NCBI RefSeq assembly: GCF_006546655.1 | Contig: NZ_VIAQ01000006.1 | Location: forward strand, 1-64,000 | Length of the DNA: 64,000 nt | Direction: 5' to 3' | DNA from: Methanolobus vulcani | GTDB taxonomy: Archaea > Halobacteriota > Methanosarcinia > Methanosarcinales > Methanosarcinaceae | Part shown: positions 42,765-51,970 of the stretch, piece by piece | How the letters are laid out: every line of letters starts with the position of its first letter | How positions within the stretch are numbered: the first letter of the stretch is position 1 | Translations under genes and position numbers: made by a program | Notes under the pieces: generated by a model | The model's input: the letters and a program-made list of their open reading frames with translations, nothing else | What the model was told of the DNA's origin: nothing | Database searches by the model: none

Positions 42765-43544
42765 TTAACTCCTGCTCATTATTCCTATCCTCATACTACC
42801 TCCATTGCCCAGCTGAAGCAAACGTGATGCACTACCCTGATTCACTGCAATCTCAAAGAATCCATGGCTTCCGACCAATGCAACCAGTTCCCATTTTGAA
42901 ACTCCACTATAGGTATTCAGGAGAGGCATTTGCCTGCCTGATATGGAGAGAACTGTCCCTACTTTTATTTCATCAAGGATTTTCTCGCCAGGAATATTGG
43001 TAATTATGTTTCCAAAATCATCCACGTAAACAACAGTTGCTTCAATGAACTCCTTTTCGATATTATAACCTGAAAAATCCATATATACATAACCATCTGT
43101 TTTGCGGGCAATTTCCAGGACATCACGACCGGTAGACAAATATGCGGCTGCCGGAGCAAAGATATCCCTGCCATGGAATGTTGATGAGATATGCCCAGAA
43201 AGCCCTTCTTCTATAATTTCATAGACCTCAATCTCCCCTAGCAGACGTGCCGGAGGAATCAAAAGACCATTATCCGGCCCCACAAACCACTGACCACCTG
43301 CTTTGACGATTATTGCTTTGCGGTCACTGCCTACGCCGGGATCAATTACACCTACATGAATTGTTCCCTGAGGAAAATACCTTACAACAGAATAGAGAGC
43401 AAAAGCACCTGCCATGATGTCAGCAGGAGGTACTGAGTGACTAATGTCAACAATTGTGGCATCAGGATTTATGCTGAGTATGACACCTTTCATGGATGCT
43501 GGATAAAGAGAGCCAAAATCAGTAGTAAGAGTGATTACTGACAT
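42765..43544 (-). CDS. SAM hydroxide adenosyltransferase (DUF62)
   Basis: This 259-residue protein is of the DUF62 family, related to fluorinase/chlorinase. Archaeal members cleave S-adenosylmethionine to adenosine and methionine using water. The catalytic triad is visible: Asp68 (VIDPGVG), Arg75 (SDRKAI) and His124 (TFHGRDIF), in the positions of the PH0463 protein (Asp68, Arg75, His127). The N-terminus ITLTTDFG and WFVGPDNGLL are family motifs. No halide-binding Ser region could be recognised, so hydrolysis is favoured over halogenation. It may regulate SAM level; it is a single gene. Confidence 0.88.
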   Translation of the reverse strand: MSVITLTTDFGSLYPASMKGVILSINPDATIVDISHSVPPADIMAGAFALYSVVRYFPQGTIHVGVIDPGVGSDRKAIIVKAGGQWFVGPDNGLLIPPARLLGEIEVYEIIEEGLSGHISSTFHGRDIFAPAAAYLSTGRDVLEIARKTDGYVYMDFSGYNIEKEFIEATVVYVDDFGNIITNIPGEKILDEIKVGTVLSISGRQMPLLNTYSGVSKWELVALVGSHGFFEIAVNQGSASRLLQLGNGGSMRIGIMSRS

Positions 43545-43617
43545 AAGGTTATTTTTGCCAGTTTTGCTATAAATATATACTCAAATTATACAGTAAGCAT
43601 CATCATATCATTAAATA

Positions 43618-44772
43618 TCATTGTACAGGCTTGTACTGCCCCTGCGGAAAAATAATCTCAAAACGTGCACCTTCATCAGGAAGACCAGTTTCCCTTATAT
43701 CTATACCAGTAATTGAAAGGATTTCCTTTGAAAGAAAAAGTCCGTATCCTGAAGATGAACTGCCCTTTTTGAACAATTTTTTCTTGTCCTCAATGCCGAT
43801 TCCATCGTCCTGGAAAACCACCAATAACTGGTTATCCTGCTCATCAGTGCTTATGTAAAGGTTTTTGGCCTGGCTGTGTTTCACCACATTATTTCCAATA
43901 TTGTAGAAAACCTTCCATACCATCGGGTCAGTAAAGACCATATAATCCTGTGGTTCCATATGGATATTCACCTGAAAGTTGTCCAATGATATCATAGCAT
44001 CTTTAAGGGCATCCCGGAGATTTACCCATTCAGGAGCATTAATACCTATTTCCTGATAATCTCTGGTGAACATAATATGCCTATCAACAGACCTTATACT
44101 ACCCTTCATCTTCTGTATCAATTCAATTTGTTCAGGGCTCGTTACTTTTTCTTCGAGAAGTAACAAATATCCCTCCAGAACCATTACCTGATTGACAATA
44201 TCATGGCGGGTTATCGAACTGAGAACATTCAGTTTATTGTTTGCCTGCCTGAGGGCTTCTGACTTTTTTTCTTTCTCAGTGATATCTTCAGCCACACCAT
44301 CAACGAACTTGATATTGCCTTCTGAGTCATATTCTGCGGAAAGGGTGAGAGAACAAAGTATTGTTGAACCATCCCTCACTTTAAATTCCATTTTGTAATC
44401 TTTTATTTTTCCAAACTGCTTCAACTTATCCATCAGCTCAGCACGGTTTTCCATATGAAGATATATGTCATCAACTGGATGACTTAAAATTTCCTCCTCA
44501 CTCTCAAATCCCAGTGTCTGCCATAGAGCCGGGTTCGCCTGAAGAATCCTGCCACCTTCCCACGGTTCAGTTCTGAATATACCGATATTCACATTCTCAA
44601 CAAGAGTGCGGTATTTATCCTCACTTTCCTGAAGAGCATCCATAGCTATGCTCAGCTCATTGATCTGCTCCTTTAGCTGAGGGTAATAACTTTTGCGATG
44701 GGATGTCTCACTTAATCCTATAATCTTCCGTCTGAGATCATCCTTTCTGAGATCATCTTCAGAGCGAGTCAT
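43618..44772 (-). CDS. PAS-domain histidine kinase, methanogen type
   Basis: This 384-residue cytoplasmic kinase has an N-terminal segment with SHRKSYYPQLKEQI, a PAS domain (about 50-170) and PAC-like repeat (FKVRDGSTILCSL), then a HisKA-like helix with the phosphoacceptor in SITRHDIVNQ (about 195-204), and a HATPase (WKVFYNIGNNVVKHS N-box, FQDDGIGIEDKKKLF and GYGLFLSKEIL). No membrane helix is seen, so the signal is likely internal. Its ATG lies inside the 3' end of the iron-type dehydrogenase gene (14-nt overlap), which couples their expression. A response regulator is not in the window. Confidence 0.85.
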   Translation of the reverse strand: MTRSEDDLRKDDLRRKIIGLSETSHRKSYYPQLKEQINELSIAMDALQESEDKYRTLVENVNIGIFRTEPWEGGRILQANPALWQTLGFESEEEILSHPVDDIYLHMENRAELMDKLKQFGKIKDYKMEFKVRDGSTILCSLTLSAEYDSEGNIKFVDGVAEDITEKEKKSEALRQANNKLNVLSSITRHDIVNQVMVLEGYLLLLEEKVTSPEQIELIQKMKGSIRSVDRHIMFTRDYQEIGINAPEWVNLRDALKDAMISLDNFQVNIHMEPQDYMVFTDPMVWKVFYNIGNNVVKHSQAKNLYISTDEQDNQLLVVFQDDGIGIEDKKKLFKKGSSSSGYGLFLSKEILSITGIDIRETGLPDEGARFEIIFPQGQYKPVQ

Positions 44773-45949
44773 GGTAAAGTCTCTCTATGTCTTCAACTGT
44801 GGCAGGATTGGGGTTGGTAGCCAGACACGGATCAAGGAATGCATTTTTACTTAGATGCTCGATGTCATCATCTTTTACACCCATACGTGACAATCCGGGT
44901 TTTATTCCCAGATGCTCGTTGAGATCTTCAAGCGCACGCACCAGTTTATCTAATCCATCAGAGCGTGAGGAATTTTCTCCGACAATTGCTTTTTCAAGGA
45001 TTTTATACTTTTCAGATGCGAATGGGTAATTAAACCTGACAACCGGACATAGGAGCTGAGCATTGCATTCACCATGCGGAGAATCCAGATAACCCCCTAA
45101 ACTATGTGCCATTGCATGCACCAGACCAAGACTGGCGTTTGAGAATGCAAGACCCGCATACATACTTCCAAGCATCACTTTATCCCGAAATACAAGATTA
45201 TCAGGCTCATCATATGCCTTTGGCAAATATTCTACTATCAGTTTTGCAGCCTCAAGAGCATACATATCAGTTATCACAGAGGAAGCATTGGAAACGTATG
45301 ATTCAAATGCATGACATAATGCATCCAATCCGGTGTCTGCTGTAAGTTCAGGATTCATAGAGACAGTTGTTTCGGGATCAATGAGTGCAAGATCTGCAAT
45401 CATAGTTTTACTGATGATGGCAAACTTACGTTTTTTCTCTTCATCGGTGATGATAGCAAACTGTGAAACATCCGCAGAGGAGCCTGCTGTGGTAGGAATA
45501 CATATTAGAGGAGGTGCAGGCAAAGCTACCTCATCAACACCTTCCAGTTCCAGAACATTGCATTGGTTTGAAGCTACTGCACCTATTGCTTTGCCGCAAT
45601 CCATAGGACTTCCACCACCTATAGTTACAATAAGATCGCATCCTGCAGCTTCATAGAGTTCCGCACCTTGCATGACCTCTAATGACCTGGGGTTTGAAGA
45701 GACTTTGTCATAGACTACAACGTCTATTCCTTCAGAACTGATGCTATCTTCAATTTCTCCCGCCCAACCTGCTTTAATAATGCCCGGATCTGTAACCAGA
45801 AGAACGTTTCTGCCAGAGAGACTGTTGACGTACTGACCAATAAGATTTCTGGAACCATCGCCGAGAATGATTTCCGGTGCAGAGAACTTGCGGGTTGGAA
45901 GACTGCCCTGCGACTGATTACTTGTTTTATCACTTTTTTCCCCACTCAT
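44759..45949 (-). CDS. Iron-containing alcohol dehydrogenase
   Basis: This 396-residue protein is a type III (Fe-ADH) dehydrogenase. NAD-binding GGGSPMDCGKA (about 94-104), PTTAGSSADVS, and the metal ligands in TGLDALCHAFESY, HAMAHSLGGYLDSPHGECN are present. Length is usual. ATG 45949 has GGGTGGT eight bases before it; the frame is open to 45988. The physiological substrate is unknown, as methylotrophic methanogens rarely use alcohols. The stop overlaps the following kinase start by 14 nt, so the two genes form an operon. Confidence 0.85.
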   Translation of the reverse strand: MSGEKSDKTSNQSQGSLPTRKFSAPEIILGDGSRNLIGQYVNSLSGRNVLLVTDPGIIKAGWAGEIEDSISSEGIDVVVYDKVSSNPRSLEVMQGAELYEAAGCDLIVTIGGGSPMDCGKAIGAVASNQCNVLELEGVDEVALPAPPLICIPTTAGSSADVSQFAIITDEEKKRKFAIISKTMIADLALIDPETTVSMNPELTADTGLDALCHAFESYVSNASSVITDMYALEAAKLIVEYLPKAYDEPDNLVFRDKVMLGSMYAGLAFSNASLGLVHAMAHSLGGYLDSPHGECNAQLLCPVVRFNYPFASEKYKILEKAIVGENSSRSDGLDKLVRALEDLNEHLGIKPGLSRMGVKDDDIEHLSKNAFLDPCLATNPNPATVEDIERLYHDSL

Positions 45950-46128
45950 TTTTAAAAACCACCCATAAACAAGTGAACTTTTTAGCATGAAATTTTTTTC
46001 GTAAATACATACGACGTAATACCCACTACGTTACGACTATATTATCCCATATATACAATCAGTAGTTATTTTATAAAATGTTTCGGCTTGCTAATGAAAT
46101 TAAAAATCCTACATTTATAGGGAAAATT

Positions 46129-47349
46129 CTACCGGGATATAGAAATGGTAAAAGTAAAAGAGCTTCCTATACCAGGTTCACTTTCAGCCCATATAGTCCC
46201 ACCATGAAGTTCAACAAGCTCTTTTGAAAGTGCGAGACCAAGACCTGTCCCCTCATATTTGCGAGATTCAGAAGAATCCAACTGCACAAATGGTTTAAAC
46301 AGCTTTTTTAACCCCTCAGTATCAATACCGATTCCAGTATCAATTACAGAAATCTGAATGAATTTCCCATCTATATTTGAATCTATCAGAACAGAGCCAC
46401 CACTTTCTGTGAACTTGATGGCATTTGTAACAAGATTATAAAATATCTGCTTTAATTTGACCTTGTCAGCATACACACAAGTTTCTTCAGATTCAGGCGA
46501 TATTCTGAAATCAATGCCCCTGTTGTCTGCAAGTTGTTTTAGAATGGGATAAATCTCTTCATATACATCATTCAGGAGAATCATCTGTTTATCAATTGTC
46601 ATTTCTCCAGACTCGATTCTGGCAATATCCAGTATTTCGTTGATAATGCTTAGAAGATGCTTTCCGCTATTAGATATGTTGGTAAGATAGCTAAGCTGTT
46701 TGTCACTGAGGTCCCCTCCTACACCTTCAAGTAACATATCTGAAAAACCTATTACGGAATTCAAAGGTGTGCGCAACTCGTGACTCATATTTGCAAGGAA
46801 TTCGGTTTTAGTCCGGTTTGCATTTTCCGCTACAATTTTTGCTCTTAACATCTCATCTTCGGCTTTTTTCCTTTCAGTGATGTCCATGCATATTGCAAGG
46901 AACTTATCACCTGGAATCAGCACAGCATGGAGTTCCAGATAGAATATGTCCCCTTTCTTATTCTTAAAAGGAAATTCCCCGGAAACTTTCCCTTCTTCCT
47001 GAAGTCTGGAAAAAGTTTCCGCATAAGTATCCATGCGGGAAGGAAAAATTAAATCAGAAATATGCATTTCCAGAAGCTCTTCACATGAGTAACCTGTAAC
47101 CCTGCATGCCTCGGGATTTACATCAAGATGCTTTCCATAAAAATCAATTACAAAAATTGGGTATGGAGATATAGTTACATATGTCCTGTATTTTTCCTCA
47201 CTTTCTTTCAGGGATTGCATTGCCTGTTTAAGCTCTTTGATCTGCTCCTTTAACTGAGGATAATAACTTTTCCTGTGAGAGGTATCACTCAGACCTATAA
47301 TCTTGTTTCGAAGATTAGTTTGCCTCTTTTCATCATCATGAGGATGCAT
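46129..47349 (-). CDS. PAS-domain histidine kinase
   Basis: This 406-residue kinase shares the N-terminal SHRKSYYPQLKEQI segment with the kinase at 43618, then a PAS domain (about 55-165) and PAC, an orthodox HisKA with FLANMSHELRTPLNSVIGFSDM (His about 193), and a HATPase with IFYNLVTNAIKFT, VIDTGIGIDTEGL and GTGLGLALSKELVE. It has no membrane segment. GAGGT precedes the ATG by six bases. The canonical H-box, unlike the relative above, places it in the standard HisKA group. No response regulator lies next to it. Confidence 0.87.
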   Translation of the reverse strand: MHPHDDEKRQTNLRNKIIGLSDTSHRKSYYPQLKEQIKELKQAMQSLKESEEKYRTYVTISPYPIFVIDFYGKHLDVNPEACRVTGYSCEELLEMHISDLIFPSRMDTYAETFSRLQEEGKVSGEFPFKNKKGDIFYLELHAVLIPGDKFLAICMDITERKKAEDEMLRAKIVAENANRTKTEFLANMSHELRTPLNSVIGFSDMLLEGVGGDLSDKQLSYLTNISNSGKHLLSIINEILDIARIESGEMTIDKQMILLNDVYEEIYPILKQLADNRGIDFRISPESEETCVYADKVKLKQIFYNLVTNAIKFTESGGSVLIDSNIDGKFIQISVIDTGIGIDTEGLKKLFKPFVQLDSSESRKYEGTGLGLALSKELVELHGGTIWAESEPGIGSSFTFTISISR

Positions 47350-47597
47350 AGGTTTACCTCTCAGAATATAAGTGCCTGAATTGCCCTGCTGAACACAAAG
47401 ACCATTTTGCGTTATTTATTGTGTTGCCCACAATAATATGGAAGGCATATAATTATAAAAATATTTGCATTTTTAGCAGACAAAGACTCGCGATAGATAG
47501 TGATTTTTAAAAAATATTAAGAAAAATGTGAAAAAGAGTTTTTGTGTAGATTTAGATTTTGAAAAAGAAAAAAGAAGAGAAATAAAGCCAATTGGCA

Positions 47598-48887
47598 TTA
47601 CTTACAAAGGTCGTAGTTCTGGTTTACGATCTTAAGAGCGCAGAAGTCACCGCACATTGTACATGCGTCTTCGTCTGCTGAAGCTCTCTCGGTTCTGACC
47701 TTTCTTGCAAGTTCCGGATCGAGTGCAAGTTTGAACTGCTCTTCCCAGTCAAGTCTTGCGCGTGCTCTGCCCATTGCAAGGTCAACTTCACGAGCTGTTT
47801 CTGGGTATTTGACCATGTCACCAACGTGTGCTGCAATCTTTGATGTCTTGACACCCTCAATTACATCTTCAAGGTTTGGAAGTGCAAGGTGTTCTGCTGG
47901 TGTAACGTAACAGAGGAAGTCACAGCCTGCGGCTGCGGAAGCTGATGCACCGATAGCTGTCACGATGTGGTCACGGCCTGCACCGATGTCTGATACGAGT
48001 GGACCGAGCATGTAGAATGGTTTTCCATCACTCATTGCTTTCATGAGCTTGACGTTTGTCTCTACCTGGTCAAGTGGTACGTGACCTGGTCCTTCTACGA
48101 TAACCTGAAGGTCGTACTTGTCATGTGCTTTCTGTGCGCATTCGGAGTTGATGATGAGTTCCTGAACCTGTGCTCTGTCAGTTGCATCTGCAACTGCACC
48201 TGCACGCATTCCGTTTCCGGTTGAAAGGGTAACTTCGTGTTCCTTGAGAATCTCACAAAGGTAATCGAAGTCTGCATAAAGTGGGTTTTCCTTCTCGTTG
48301 TGCAGCATCCATGTGCTCATGAATGCACCGCCACGGGAACAGAGACCACCGTATCTACCGTGTGCCTTCAATCTGTCAAGGACAATGTTGTTAACACCGG
48401 TATGGATAGCCATGAAGTTTGTACCGAGTTTTGCCTGTTCCTCGGTTGCATTCCAGAGATCGTCCTCTGTCATGTGGACAATGGAACCATCTCTCCTTGC
48501 TGCTGTGATGAATGCCTGGTAGAGTGGTACTGAACCTACTGGAAGGGAGATTGCGTCACAAACAGCTTTCCTGATGCCAAGGAAATCTCCACCGGTACCG
48601 AGCTCCATAAGTGTGTCAGCACCTGCTGCCTCTGCTGCCTTTGCTTTCTTTACTTCCATTTCAAGGTCAACGATGTCTGATGATGCACCGATTGATGCGT
48701 TTACCTTGGTTGTAAGACCTTCACCCATACCACAGATTTTTATGTCTCTGTATGGAGTCATTGGAATTACGATTCTTCCTGATGCGACACCACGTCTGAT
48801 AAATTCTGGGTCTTTGTTTTCAACTTTGGCGACGATCTTCATCTCTTCTGTGATCTTACCATTTTTTGCATCTGTAACTATTGTCAT
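47598..48887 (-). CDS. thiC: Phosphomethylpyrimidine synthase ThiC
   Basis: This 429-residue radical SAM enzyme converts aminoimidazole ribotide to the hydroxymethylpyrimidine phosphate of thiamine. The iron-sulfur motif at the C-terminus reads CTMCGDFC (about 410), a CxxCxxxC spacing close to the CxxCxxxxC of bacterial ThiC. Other segments are GTGGDFLGIRKAVCD, EGPGHVPLDQVE and GPLVSDIGAGRDHI. No N-terminal extension is present, as in archaeal ThiC. GAGGT precedes ATG 48887. A TATA box is at 48928-48941, with an inverted repeat upstream. I see no TPP riboswitch motif in the leader. Confidence 0.94.
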   Translation of the reverse strand: MTIVTDAKNGKITEEMKIVAKVENKDPEFIRRGVASGRIVIPMTPYRDIKICGMGEGLTTKVNASIGASSDIVDLEMEVKKAKAAEAAGADTLMELGTGGDFLGIRKAVCDAISLPVGSVPLYQAFITAARRDGSIVHMTEDDLWNATEEQAKLGTNFMAIHTGVNNIVLDRLKAHGRYGGLCSRGGAFMSTWMLHNEKENPLYADFDYLCEILKEHEVTLSTGNGMRAGAVADATDRAQVQELIINSECAQKAHDKYDLQVIVEGPGHVPLDQVETNVKLMKAMSDGKPFYMLGPLVSDIGAGRDHIVTAIGASASAAAGCDFLCYVTPAEHLALPNLEDVIEGVKTSKIAAHVGDMVKYPETAREVDLAMGRARARLDWEEQFKLALDPELARKVRTERASADEDACTMCGDFCALKIVNQNYDLCK

Positions 48888-49193
48888 TGTTTATACCTCA
48901 AGTGTTGATGTACCTTACAATTACCAAATTCTATTTAATATTTGTCAAAAAATAAACTTGAGATCAAGTCAAGTTAACTTTATAGATGCTGGTTGTTCAT
49001 TCAATATATTGTCAAAATAACAAAAAACATATTGTGAAAATAAGGATGCTTAGACAGTATGAATATTATAAATCAAATTATCACAATATAATCATGGAGA
49101 ATAATGCAACTAAATCAGATTTGATTTCTTGTAAAATAAAGTAGTGTTACAGTTATGGGAACTTGCAGACAGAAATGAACTCAAGTCCTAAAA
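48888..49193. other. thiC promoter region with inverted repeat
   Basis: No gene is seen here. On the minus strand CAAATATTAAATAG (48928-48941) is a TATA box for thiC. AACTTGA (48955-48961) and TCAAGTT (48969-48975) form a perfect inverted repeat with a 7-nt spacer, about 14 bases upstream of the TATA box. Farther right ATATTGTGA (about 49029-49037) and TCACAATAT (about 49081-49089) are inverted but 43 bases apart. The last bases are the 3' flank of the glycosyltransferase gene. Confidence 0.45.
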
Positions 49194-50123
49194 TCAGTTA
49201 TCTTCGTTTTCAGTATTTTCACTGATCTTTCTGAGCATACGCATGTTTTCCCTGTGAAGAGTGACCATAAGATCACTAAGAATTCCAAAAATAAACATCT
49301 GGAAACCTGCAACTATAAGCAAGGTTGTAAGAATGGTCATTGGAATGCGTGTAACGCCATGGAACCATTGATGGACAACAAAAGTACCTGCAAGAATACC
49401 GGCAAGGATAAACGCACCGCCAATTATTCCAAAATAGAACATAGGATTGTGAAGTTTTGCCATTTTATAAATAGTAGAACCGATTCTCCAGCCATCTTTA
49501 AGTGGATTCAATTTAGTAGCACCTTCTGAATGTCTTGCCAGATATGTTGTCGGAACTTCCTCAATGCGCAGATCTTTCTTCACACTTTCTATGGTGATCT
49601 CAGATTCCACTTCAAATCCCATTTTTTTGAGGTCAAAGGACTTGATGGCCTTTTTGTTAAATGCCCTGTAACCTGTGAGAATATCTTCAAGCCACACACC
49701 ATAGGCCATGCCAAACATTTTGTTTATTACCTTGTTGCCGAAAAGATTGAGCCTGGTGAAAGCTCCTTCTTCAAAATCCACAAGTCTGTTACCCATAACA
49801 TGATCTGCTTTGCCCTCCAGTACCGGACCAAGCACAGCATGAATATCCTTTGCAAGGTTTGTCCCGTCGCCATCTGCCATGACAACATAGTCTTCTTCGA
49901 TAAAATCAAAAGCCTGCTTGATAGCCTGGCCTTTTCCTTTACCGGTCTGGATAATTACCCTGGCTCCTTCTGCCTCAGCTATCTCACGAGTTCTGTCATT
50001 GCTATTTCCATCAATTACAAGAATGTTATCAAAGCCTTCAGAGCGAAAATCCCGGATGACCTGACCTATGGTAGCCTCTTCGTTCAAAGTGGGCAACAAA
50101 ATACAAACGTTTTCGTTTGACAT
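49194..50123 (-). CDS. Family 2 glycosyltransferase, dolichyl-phosphate sugar synthase/AglJ type
   Basis: This 309-residue protein is a GT2 enzyme of the dolichyl-phosphate mannose synthase/AglJ type. Motifs are CILLPTLNEEATIG (about 6-19), VIDGNSNDRT, the DxD-type VMADGDGTN, and ALGP-like acceptor residues. Two C-terminal membrane helices (FGIIGGAFILAGILAGTF, MTILTTLLIVAGFQMFIF) follow, and a short cytosolic tail. AglJ starts N-glycan assembly on dolichyl phosphate for S-layer protein in haloarchaea; here the target is probably the envelope, but unproven. The frame extends to 50171, but ATG 50123 gives the usual N-terminus. It follows TBP by 25 bases. Confidence 0.82.
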   Translation of the reverse strand: MSNENVCILLPTLNEEATIGQVIRDFRSEGFDNILVIDGNSNDRTREIAEAEGARVIIQTGKGKGQAIKQAFDFIEEDYVVMADGDGTNLAKDIHAVLGPVLEGKADHVMGNRLVDFEEGAFTRLNLFGNKVINKMFGMAYGVWLEDILTGYRAFNKKAIKSFDLKKMGFEVESEITIESVKKDLRIEEVPTTYLARHSEGATKLNPLKDGWRIGSTIYKMAKLHNPMFYFGIIGGAFILAGILAGTFVVHQWFHGVTRIPMTILTTLLIVAGFQMFIFGILSDLMVTLHRENMRMLRKISENTENEDN

Positions 50124-50148
50124 TATTATAAAATAGAAATAAAAGGTC

Positions 50149-50700
50149 TTAAAGCAGACCCATGCTGTCAAGCTGCTGTCTTACGACTTCAACGCCCTGT
50201 TCACAATTCTCAGGGGATTTGCCGCCGGTGACCACAAGCTTTCCTGAACTGAAAATAAGTACTACGACCTTAGGATCGTCAATGCGGTAAACAAGACCGG
50301 GGAACTGTTCCGGTTCATACTCGATGTTCTCAAGACCAAGACCAATAGCAATTGCATTAAGGTTCAAAACTGCCTTAAGGTCTGCTGATGCAACAATGTT
50401 CTGAACTGTTATCTCAGGGTTTTCGATTGTCTTGATGCCAATATCATTAAGCTTCTTAGCCATATTGCCTATGACAGTGTGAACATCAGCCACATTCTTT
50501 GCACCGGTACATACCACTTTACCGGAAGTGAAGACCAGAAATGCAGCTTTTGGGTCAGAAACACGGTAGACAAGACCGGGGAACTTCTGTTTATTATACT
50601 CTGCGCCCTCGAACTCAGCTTCTATTTTTGTAAGATCGAACTCCTCAGCAAGCTTGGTAGATGCGACCACATTTTCAATTTTGATGTTGTAATCTGACAT
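50149..50700 (-). CDS. tbp: TATA-box binding protein
   Basis: This 183-residue transcription factor has two direct TBP repeats: [10 protein letters not shown] onward (about 6-90) and [19 protein letters not shown] onward (about 97-178). Each has the QFPGLVYR strand and the [13 protein letters not shown] or [13 protein letters not shown] signature. It bends the promoter DNA and recruits TFB and RNA polymerase. ATG 50700 fits. Length is standard. It is downstream of scpB (148-nt gap) and upstream of the glycosyltransferase. Confidence 0.97.
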   Translation of the reverse strand: MSDYNIKIENVVASTKLAEEFDLTKIEAEFEGAEYNKQKFPGLVYRVSDPKAAFLVFTSGKVVCTGAKNVADVHTVIGNMAKKLNDIGIKTIENPEITVQNIVASADLKAVLNLNAIAIGLGLENIEYEPEQFPGLVYRIDDPKVVVLIFSSGKLVVTGGKSPENCEQGVEVVRQQLDSMGLL

Positions 50701-50848
50701 AGTATAATCCTCATATTTAAAGCGGGATAATATTCAACAATTCAGTATATAAAGTTATACCCTCTCATTTATATATGTTTTTAAAAAACTGATGAAATAG
50801 AAAATGTTATAAGATATATTAACAGGAAATTTACATTATTATCCTGCA

Positions 50849-51955
50849 TCATTCATCTTCAAACTTTTTAAGACCGTCAATCACCGCATCATATTTGCTG
50901 CATATACGTTCTATAAGATCGCCTTTCATGCCTTTGTGCGTGGGTATCAGAATATCAGCGCCCTCTGAAACTTCAACGCCGTCACTTGATTGTCCATAGT
51001 CAGGAGCAATAACGATTCCCGTAGATGAAACACCAAGACGCAGATCACTGACTATGCGCGCAACCATCTCCGTTGCAGGCTGGACTTTCTTGCTTATCAC
51101 AAGGGCTTTTGATACATAGCGCTCTTTGAGTTCAGTTATGGATTCAATACTTGAAGTTGCGGTATCTTCTACCCACACATTTTCAAGCAGTTTAATTGAA
51201 TCAATGAGATCATCGAATGTAGTGGAACTAACCTCGATTATCTCCCCATCATAATACTTGCTGACCTTCTCAAGATAGCCTTTTGAGATTACCATCTTGT
51301 AAACATCTTCAAGCTCTTCAAGTTCCTCTTCGGTTGGGTCATAGGCATTGATCACTTTGTACTCTTTTATACCACAAAGCTGCATAAGGGATTCATACAT
51401 TGGAGTGACGCCAATGAACCTTCTTCCAAGCCATTTATTAAGACCGCTCTGTCCACTCTGGACGCGTGAAAGTTCAATGATCTTCTTTTTAACAATTTCA
51501 GGGTCATTGGATTCCAGACCAAAATAATCCGCAAACAGAGACGTAGTCTGCAGAATTTTTGTCCTGCCGTGAGGAAGTGCTTCAACAAATCCCCTTTCCT
51601 TTAATTCCCTGATATGATCGTAAGCAGAATTGCCCCTCATATCCACAAGGTCAGACTGAACAAGTGGCTGATGATAGGCTATCATGGAAAGTGTACGCAA
51701 CATAGGTGCGCTTAGCTCTTTTGGAGCAAGTGGTCGTACTGCATCTGTATATTTTGGTTTGACCTGCATAACGTAACGTTCACCGAGGTCCAGAACCTCA
51801 AGACCGGTTTCCCTTTCAGCATATTCCTTTACAAGCTCCTGAGCAACAGGAATAGCCTTCGTCTTATTTTTGCCGATCAGTCTGCCCAGAGTTGTAGCGT
51901 CAAGTGCCCCTCCGGCTGCAAAAAGAGCTGCTTCAATTACTTCCTTATCGCTCAT
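50849..51955 (-). CDS. scpB: Segregation and condensation protein ScpB with C-terminal extension
   Basis: This 368-residue protein is ScpB, the winged-helix kleisin partner of SMC. The bacterial-type core is at about 1-190: EVIEAALFAAGGALDATTLGRLIG, LEVLDLGERYVMQVKPKYTD, and MLRTLSMIAYHQPLVQSDLVDMRGNSAYDHIRELKERGFVE (both winged helices). Bacterial ScpB ends near 200. About 170 further residues follow here, with mixed helix and strand (VSKALVISKKVQPATEMVARIVSDLRLG, IVIAPDYGQSSDGVEV), ending acidic. The tail looks like a separate domain and is unusual relative to bacterial homologues. It starts 16 nt after scpA. Confidence 0.88.
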   Translation of the reverse strand: MSDKEVIEAALFAAGGALDATTLGRLIGKNKTKAIPVAQELVKEYAERETGLEVLDLGERYVMQVKPKYTDAVRPLAPKELSAPMLRTLSMIAYHQPLVQSDLVDMRGNSAYDHIRELKERGFVEALPHGRTKILQTTSLFADYFGLESNDPEIVKKKIIELSRVQSGQSGLNKWLGRRFIGVTPMYESLMQLCGIKEYKVINAYDPTEEELEELEDVYKMVISKGYLEKVSKYYDGEIIEVSSTTFDDLIDSIKLLENVWVEDTATSSIESITELKERYVSKALVISKKVQPATEMVARIVSDLRLGVSSTGIVIAPDYGQSSDGVEVSEGADILIPTHKGMKGDLIERICSKYDAVIDGLKKFEDE

Positions 51956-51970
51956 AACTGTGAATACACC

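Noticed and set aside
42765-43544. Fluorinase or chlorinase activity
   Set aside because: The Asp-Arg-His triad of SAM hydroxide adenosyltransferase is present and no halide loop could be recognised.
48888-48960. TPP riboswitch upstream of thiC
   Set aside because: The conserved CUGAGA and thi-box core are absent and the leader is too short.
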